A DNA stretch of 64,000 nucleotides from Zoogloea sp041914405. GTDB lineage: Bacteria; Pseudomonadota; Gammaproteobacteria; Burkholderiales; Rhodocyclaceae. The notes beneath the pieces are model-generated. The model ran no database searches. It was not told where the DNA came from and worked only from the letters and a program-made list of their open reading frames with translations. Location: assembly GCF_041914405.1 (NCBI RefSeq), contig NZ_JAYSDK010000003.1, positions 162,527 to 226,526 on the forward strand. The letters are read 5' to 3'. The translations under genes and the position numbers were made by a program. Below are positions 59,101 through 64,000 of the stretch, in pieces (within the stretch, counting starts at the first letter, position 1; every line of letters begins with the position of its first letter).

Positions 59101-61815
59101 ATGACGCCTGTCGACTCGCCGGGCTGGCACGCCCGCTCCCATCAGGAGGCTTTCGCGACCTTCCAGTCGAGCCCGGTCGACGGGCTCGCCGAGGAGGTCG
59201 CCGCCGAGCGCCTGGGTGTCCACGGGCCCAACCGCATCGAGGTGCGCCCAGGGCGCGGGGCGGCGCTGCGCTTCGCGCTGCAGTTCCATCAACCGCTGAT
59301 CTACATTCTGCTCGCCAGCGGGGCGACCGCCGCCTTCCTGCACGAATGGGCCGACGCGGGCGTCATCTTCGGCGTGGTGCTGGTCAATGCATTGATCGGT
59401 TTCATCCAGGAAGGGCGCGCCGAGGATGCGCTAGCGGCTTTGGCCCGCAGTGTCGCCAGCGAGGTGACGGTGCAGCGGGCTGGCCAACGGCGACGCCTCT
59501 CCGCCGCCGAACTGGTGCCGGGTGACGTGGTGTGGCTGGCCGCGGGCGACAAGGTGCCGGCCGACCTACGCTTGTTCGACACCCGGGCCTTGCAGGTGAC
59601 CGAGGCGTCCCTCACTGGCGAATCCACGGCGGTCGGCAAGAACACTGAGCCGGTGCCCGCCGATAGCGGCCTGGCCGAGCGAACCTGCATGGCCTTTGCC
59701 GGGACGCTGGTCGTTGCCGGTCAGGCGGCCGGGCTGGTGGTCGCCACCGGCCGGGGCACCGAGACCGGGCGCATCGCCGACATGCTGGAAGAAGCCGACA
59801 CGCTGGCAACCCCGCTGACCCGGGCCATGGCGCGTTTTTCCAGTGCGCTGCTGGTGCTGATCCTGGCGCTGGCGGCGCTGGGCTTTGGGGTCGGCAGCCT
59901 GCGCGGCGAACCCTGGCTCGACATGCTGATGGCGGCGGTGGCGTTGGCGGTCGGAGCGATTCCTGAAGGACTGCCTGCCGCCGTGACGGTGACCCTGGCT
60001 ATCGGTGTGGCGCGCATGGCCCGCCGCCGCGCGATCATCCGTCGCCTGCCGGCGGTGGAAACCCTCGGCAGCACGACAGTGATCTGCTCCGACAAGACCG
60101 GCACCCTTACCGAGAACCAGATGACTGTTCGCGCCGCCTTGGCCGGTGGCCAGCGGTATGACTTCAGCGGCGATGGCTATGCGCCGCGGGGCGCCGTGAG
60201 CGCCAGTGGCGCAGAATTGACCGAGCTGTCGCCCGCCCTGCGTGAACTGCTGGTGGCTGGCGCCCTGTGCAATGACGCCGGTTTGCGGGAGGAGGAGGGC
60301 TGTTGGCAGATTACCGGCGATCCCACCGAGGCAGCGCTACTGGTTGCTGCCCGGAAGGGCGGCCTCGACGAGGCTGTGCTGGGCTCGGCGATGCCCCGGT
60401 TGGACGAAATCGCCTTCGACTCGGCGCGCCAATTCATGGCTACCCTGCACCGCGCCGACGGCCGCTGCGTTGTCATGCTGAAAGGCGCGCCGGAAGTCGT
60501 GCTGCGCCGCTGCGCGAACATGCTCGACGGCGATGGCCGCGTGGTTCCGCTTGATGCGCAGGCTGTCAATGACGTGGCGCGCGGCCTGGCGGCGGAAGGG
60601 TTGCGGGTGCTGGCGTTCGCCCGCCTGTCCATAGCGGAAGACGCGCTGGACGAGGCTGCGCTGGCCGATGGCCTGTGCTTCCTTGGCCTGCAGGCCATGC
60701 TCGACCCGCCTCGTCAGGCGGCGATCGGGGCTATCCGGGCGTGCCACCGGGCCGGCATCACGGTGAAAATGATTACCGGCGACCATGCGGTGACGGCACT
60801 GGCGATCGCCCGCCAGCTTGGCCTGGTGGAGGGCAACGCGCGGGCCTTGACCGGGCGCGAACTGGCGCAGCTCGACACCGACGGACTGTGTCGCGTGGCG
60901 CGGGATGTCAATGTTTTTGCCCGTGTCGAGCCCGAGCAAAAGCTGCGCCTGGTGCAGGCCCTGCAGGCCAACGGCGAGGTGGTGGCGATGACCGGTGACG
61001 GCGTGAACGACGCACCGGCCCTGAAAGCCGCCGACATCGGCGTGGCGATGGGGGCTGGCGGTACGGAGGTGGCCAAGGAGGCGGCGGCGATGGTCCTCAC
61101 AGATGACAACTTCGCCAGCATCGAGGCGGCGGTGGAGGAGGGGCGCGGCGTCTACGACAACCTAGTGAAGTTCATCATCTGGACGCTGCCGACCAATTTC
61201 GGCGAGGGCCTGGTGATCCTCTTTGCGGTGCTGGCCGGCGTGACCCTGCCGATCACGCCGCTGCAGATCCTGTGGATCAACATGACCACTGCGGTCCTGC
61301 TCGGCTTGGCGCTGGCTTTCGAGCCAATCCAGGGTGATGTGATGGCCCGCCCGCCGCGGCCACCGGGCACGCCCATCGTGGATCGCCTGCTGGTGCGACG
61401 CATCGTGTTGGTCGGCGCCTTGCTGCTGGTGGCATCCTTCGGACTGTTCCTGCGCTGGCGGGGGCTGGGGGCGACGCTGGAGGAGGCGCGCACGGTGGCG
61501 GTCAACGTCTTCGTGGCGGGGGAGATCGCCTATCTCTTCAACTGCCGAAACCTGCGTGGCCCGTTCTGGCGTTGCGGCTGGTTCTCCAATCCCTGGTTCT
61601 GGGCGGGGATCGCGGCGATGCTGGTCTTGCAGGCGCTATTCACATGGCTGCCGGCGATGAACCGGGTCTTTGCGTCGGCGCCGCCGCCAGTCGCCGCGTG
61701 GGTCGAGATTGCGGCGGCCGCGGTAATGACGTCCGTGGTCGTGGGCATCGAGAAAGCCCTGGCCAACCGATATGGGGGCAGGCGTAGGGGCGAATTCATT
61801 CGCCCGTGGAGGTGA
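59101..61815 (+). CDS. Cation-transporting P-type ATPase (type II)
   Basis: A 904-aa inner-membrane ion pump. N-terminal cation-ATPase domain (GLAEEVAAERLGVHGPNRIEV), actuator TLTGESTAVGK-like loop (ASLTGESTAVGKN), M4 GAIPEGLPAAVTV, phosphorylation site CSDKTGTLTENQM (Asp about 331), nucleotide KGAPE and hinge MTGDGVNDAPALK. M4 keeps the Glu of calcium pumps. In M6 (WINMTTAVLLGLALAFEP) the Asp of SERCA is Ala, so the ion is not necessarily calcium. About ten spans. The last residues (RRGEFIRPWR) are encoded by a copy of the palindromic repeat at 61784-61805. Confidence 0.93.
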   Translation: MTPVDSPGWHARSHQEAFATFQSSPVDGLAEEVAAERLGVHGPNRIEVRPGRGAALRFALQFHQPLIYILLASGATAAFLHEWADAGVIFGVVLVNALIGFIQEGRAEDALAALARSVASEVTVQRAGQRRRLSAAELVPGDVVWLAAGDKVPADLRLFDTRALQVTEASLTGESTAVGKNTEPVPADSGLAERTCMAFAGTLVVAGQAAGLVVATGRGTETGRIADMLEEADTLATPLTRAMARFSSALLVLILALAALGFGVGSLRGEPWLDMLMAAVALAVGAIPEGLPAAVTVTLAIGVARMARRRAIIRRLPAVETLGSTTVICSDKTGTLTENQMTVRAALAGGQRYDFSGDGYAPRGAVSASGAELTELSPALRELLVAGALCNDAGLREEEGCWQITGDPTEAALLVAARKGGLDEAVLGSAMPRLDEIAFDSARQFMATLHRADGRCVVMLKGAPEVVLRRCANMLDGDGRVVPLDAQAVNDVARGLAAEGLRVLAFARLSIAEDALDEAALADGLCFLGLQAMLDPPRQAAIGAIRACHRAGITVKMITGDHAVTALAIARQLGLVEGNARALTGRELAQLDTDGLCRVARDVNVFARVEPEQKLRLVQALQANGEVVAMTGDGVNDAPALKAADIGVAMGAGGTEVAKEAAAMVLTDDNFASIEAAVEEGRGVYDNLVKFIIWTLPTNFGEGLVILFAVLAGVTLPITPLQILWINMTTAVLLGLALAFEPIQGDVMARPPRPPGTPIVDRLLVRRIVLVGALLLVASFGLFLRWRGLGATLEEARTVAVNVFVAGEIAYLFNCRNLRGPFWRCGWFSNPWFWAGIAAMLVLQALFTWLPAMNRVFASAPPPVAAWVEIAAAAVMTSVVVGIEKALANRYGGRRRGEFIRPWR
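61784..61805 (+). repeat. Palindromic repeat copy fused to the end of the P-type ATPase gene
   Basis: Contains the core GGGGCGAATTCATTCGCCC, identical to the copies at 4584-4650. It is followed by GTGGAGGTGA, which also matches the flank of the inverted copy (GCGGAGGTGA in complement). It lies across the last codons of the ATPase and ends ten bases before its TGA. Confidence 0.85.
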
Positions 61816-61853
61816 TCTGACCGGCCATGCCCAGAGGCCTGGCCGGTACGGGG

Positions 61854-63479
61854 TCACACGCGGAAGCGGCCGATCTGGTCCTTCAGGCTGAAGGCGATCT
61901 TCTCCAGGCCGATAGCGGCATCGGCGGCGCCGCGGATGTTCTCGGTGGTGCTCTCCACCATCGTCGAGATCTCTTCGACACGTTGTGCAATGGAGGTGCT
62001 GGCGGCGCTCTGTTCCCGTGTCGCGTCAGCGATCTCGCGGACCCGCTCAAGGGTCTGGCGTGCGCCACTCTCGATCGCGTGAAGGGCCTCGGCGGCCGCA
62101 GCCGCGAGCGCGACGCCCTGATCCACTTCGGGCAGTGCCGCGTTCATTGCCTCGACGGCACTGCTGGTGTCGCTCTGGATGCCAGCGATCATCTGCTCGA
62201 TCTCGGTGGTGGCCGAGGAGGTCCGTTCGGCAAGCTTGCGCACCTCGTCGGCGACCACTGCGAAGCCGCGCCCCTGCTCGCCGGCACGGGCTGCTTCAAT
62301 GGCCGCGTTGAGGGCCAGCAGGTTGGTCTGGCCGGCGATTTCCTTGATCACGTTGGCGATCGACGACACCTGGCCGATGCGCTCCTCCAGCGCCAGGATG
62401 CGGCCGGATGCGCTGGTGACGGTTTCCGACATCTTGCGAATCGCACCGGAGGCCTGATCCACCCGCTGGCTGCCTTCGGCGGCAAGGCGCATGGCCTCCT
62501 GGGAGTTCTGTTCGGTTTCCAGTGCGCTGGCTGAGATATGGCTGGAGCTGACGGTCAGCTCCTCCATCGCCGCGGCCATGGACGTGGTGGCATCGGATTG
62601 GCGTTCGGCGGCGGCGGCAACCTCGTTCGATACGCGGCTGATGTGGTCGGCGTTATGCACCAGCTGATTGGCGCCACTGTTGATCTCGCCCATCATGCTG
62701 CGCAGCGCGCTGACCATCGTGTCGAGGGCGCCGAGCATGCTGCCGCTCTGTACCGTGCCCAGGTTGGCGGTCAGGTCGCCCTGGGCTGCGCGCTGCATTA
62801 CCGCCGTGGCATCGGTCGGTTCGCCGCCGAGCTGGCTGGTGACGCTGGTGCTGACGCGCCAGCCGACGATGCCGAGCAGGATCAGCAGGCCGAGGGAGAT
62901 GCCCCCCAGCAAGGCTGCGATGGAGTGGAACTGGCGGTCCACGTCATCCACGTAGATGCCGGTTCCAAGTACCCAGCCCCAGGGGGCGAAGGGCGCCGCA
63001 TAGGACAATTTGGGTTGGGGAGTGCTCTCGCCTGCCTTCGGAAACCAATAGTCGACGAAACCACCTCCGGCGGCAGCAACCTTGACCATTTCAACGATCA
63101 TGGCCTTGCCGTTGGTGTCCTTCAGGCCGCTGGCATCGGTGCCTTCTCGTTCCGGCTTGGGGGGCAGCAGCACGTAATGGCTGCGGTTGTCGACGATGAA
63201 CAGGTAGTTGTTGCCGGCATAGCGGACGTTGCGCAGGGCATCCTTGGCAGCCTTCTGGGCGTCGGCCTCGCTGAGGGTGCCGGCCTTCGAGAGCTTGTGG
63301 AAATGGTCGACAATGCCGATGCCGCTCTCCACGAGGTATTGGGTCTGCAGCTTGCGGTCATCCATCATGCTGCTGTGCAGGTGGGCCAGGCTCACGGCGC
63401 ACAGCGCGATCAAGCCGAGCAGGGTCAGTGCGACGAGTAGTCGCATGCGCGTGGATACGCGCAGGTTTTCCAGTTTCAT
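61854..63479 (-). CDS. Methyl-accepting chemotaxis protein with sCache sensor
   Basis: A 541-aa chemoreceptor. Membrane segment (about 10-30), periplasmic single Cache domain (NYLFIVDNRSHYVLLPPKPEREGTDASGLKDTNG, PFAPWGWVLGTGIYVDDVD), second segment (about 190-215), HAMP-like linker, then the methyl-accepting signalling domain. The hairpin tip is IVNVI-type: IANVIKEIAGQTNLLALNAAIEAARAGEQGRGFAVVADEVRKLAERT. sCache domains of this type often bind short carboxylates. The start ATG 63479 follows GGAGAGGACCCGCC; the frame is open to 63530. Confidence 0.94.
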   Translation of the reverse strand: MKLENLRVSTRMRLLVALTLLGLIALCAVSLAHLHSSMMDDRKLQTQYLVESGIGIVDHFHKLSKAGTLSEADAQKAAKDALRNVRYAGNNYLFIVDNRSHYVLLPPKPEREGTDASGLKDTNGKAMIVEMVKVAAAGGGFVDYWFPKAGESTPQPKLSYAAPFAPWGWVLGTGIYVDDVDRQFHSIAALLGGISLGLLILLGIVGWRVSTSVTSQLGGEPTDATAVMQRAAQGDLTANLGTVQSGSMLGALDTMVSALRSMMGEINSGANQLVHNADHISRVSNEVAAAAERQSDATTSMAAAMEELTVSSSHISASALETEQNSQEAMRLAAEGSQRVDQASGAIRKMSETVTSASGRILALEERIGQVSSIANVIKEIAGQTNLLALNAAIEAARAGEQGRGFAVVADEVRKLAERTSSATTEIEQMIAGIQSDTSSAVEAMNAALPEVDQGVALAAAAAEALHAIESGARQTLERVREIADATREQSAASTSIAQRVEEISTMVESTTENIRGAADAAIGLEKIAFSLKDQIGRFRV

Positions 63480-63738
63480 GGCGGGTCCTCTCCTCAAACC
63501 TGAATGTTTCAGGTGCCGCCGGTTTTCCACGTGGGATACCGGCTGGCCGATATTGTTTGTATGTTCTGCCTTTAACGGCCGATTTGTTCATTTTCTTGAC
63601 ACTCGGCGCCGCCGCTACCGGAGTGAGGCCGCCCGGAGGAGAAGGCCGCATCCTGCCGTGGACGCTCCCCACTGCGCAGAAACCCAGTAAAATCCGCGTT
63701 TTGCCCAAATTCACGCGGCTGTCCGCCGCGGAGCGCCC

Positions 63739-64000
63739 ATGTCCGTCCAAAAACCGACTTTCCAGCAGATCATCCTGCGCCTCTCGAACTTCTGGGCCGA
63801 GCACGGTTGCACCCTGCTCCAGCCCTACGACATCGAGGTCGGCGCCGGCACCTTCCATACCGCCACCTTCCTGCGCTCCATCGGTCCCGAGCACTGGAAC
63901 GCGGCCTATGTGCAGCCGTCCCGTCGCCCGAAGGACGGCCGCTACGGCGAGAACCCCAACCGCCTGCAGCACTACTACCAGTACCAGGTGGTGCTCAAGC
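63739..64000 (+). CDS. glyQ: Glycyl-tRNA synthetase alpha subunit, N-terminal part
   Basis: The first 87 codons of GlyQ, cut by the window end. MSVQKPTFQQIILRLSNFWAEHGCTLLQPYDIEVGAGTFHTATFLRSIGPEHWNAAYVQPSRRPKDGRYGENPNRLQHYYQYQVVLK is essentially the invariant N-terminus of the alpha chain of the bacterial alpha2beta2 enzyme, which charges tRNA-Gly. ATG 63739 is the conserved start. glyS normally follows. The 259-bp gap to the divergent chemoreceptor gene should hold both promoters. Confidence 0.97.
   Translation, partial: MSVQKPTFQQIILRLSNFWAEHGCTLLQPYDIEVGAGTFHTATFLRSIGPEHWNAAYVQPSRRPKDGRYGENPNRLQHYYQYQVVLK

Overview
The window is a contiguous, GC-rich chromosomal segment with dense coding and the strong codon bias typical of a free-living betaproteobacterium. 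The gene set (kup, class I aroG, eat-eutBC, homospermidine synthase, a PEP-CTERM protein, a TorF-type porin, PQQ ethanol dehydrogenase, an Lld/Lut lactate operon, miaB-phoH-ybeY-corC-lnt and glyQ) fits a Rhodocyclales member such as an Azospira- or Dechloromonas-like organism. That assignment is inference from gene content and not a database match. There is one 10-base N gap (7532-7541) in a visibly degraded stretch.

Layout: 1-4545 holds the end of kup, aroG with a strong terminator, and three exported proteins (a lipoprotein, a PEP-CTERM protein and a secreted tail-collar-domain protein). 4679-10892 is an ethanolamine catabolic region: divergent eutR, then eat, eutB, eutC and a TorF-type outer-membrane protein. 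10893-11284 is an unusual tandem array with an exact 21-nt period. 11811-14091 is a lower-GC patch in which an IS3-family element (12204-13515, perfect 26-bp ends) splits a DUF4365 gene. 14375-18516 holds an HD hydrolase, a lipocalin, a cupin protein and a TonB-dependent receptor. 18725-21997 is a PocR-PAS hybrid histidine kinase. 22010-26661 contains a methyltransferase-like membrane protein, a DUF2058 protein and a tight four-gene operon of homospermidine synthase, a YgiB/YjfM lipoprotein, a YgiC/YjfC ATP-grasp ligase and a DUF350 membrane protein. 26658-28809 is an Fsr-type MFS pump with a divergent AraC regulator. 28822-34436 carries c-di-GMP signalling genes, including a TorT-like periplasmic binding protein in operon with a GGDEF-EAL sensor.

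34598-39113 holds a transglutaminase-like protein and a PQQ ethanol dehydrogenase system (cytochrome c, exported pentapeptide-repeat protein, calcium-type quinoprotein dehydrogenase) with a divergent LuxR-type response regulator. 39208-47804 is a complete lactate utilisation locus (lldP, FAD/Fe-S D-lactate dehydrogenase, lutB, lutC, lutA) with a divergent LldR regulator and two matching operator palindromes. 47859-51960 is miscellaneous: an LRR-kinase, a lipoprotein, small proteins and a VirK/YbjX protein. 52189-57571 is housekeeping (tRNA-Met, miaB, phoH, ybeY, corC, lnt), followed by a TrpB2, a P-type ATPase, a chemoreceptor and the start of glyQ.

The recurring theme is aerobic use of small C2/C3 compounds (ethanolamine, ethanol, both lactate isomers) plus sensing through c-di-GMP, PocR and chemotaxis proteins. 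The best candidates for something undescribed are the 21-nt/heptapeptide array after the porin gene, the homospermidine synthase-ATP-grasp operon, and the TorT-like/GGDEF-EAL pair. A family of short palindromic repeats (core GGGGCGAATTCATTCGCCC) occurs as inverted pairs and once fused to the end of a gene.
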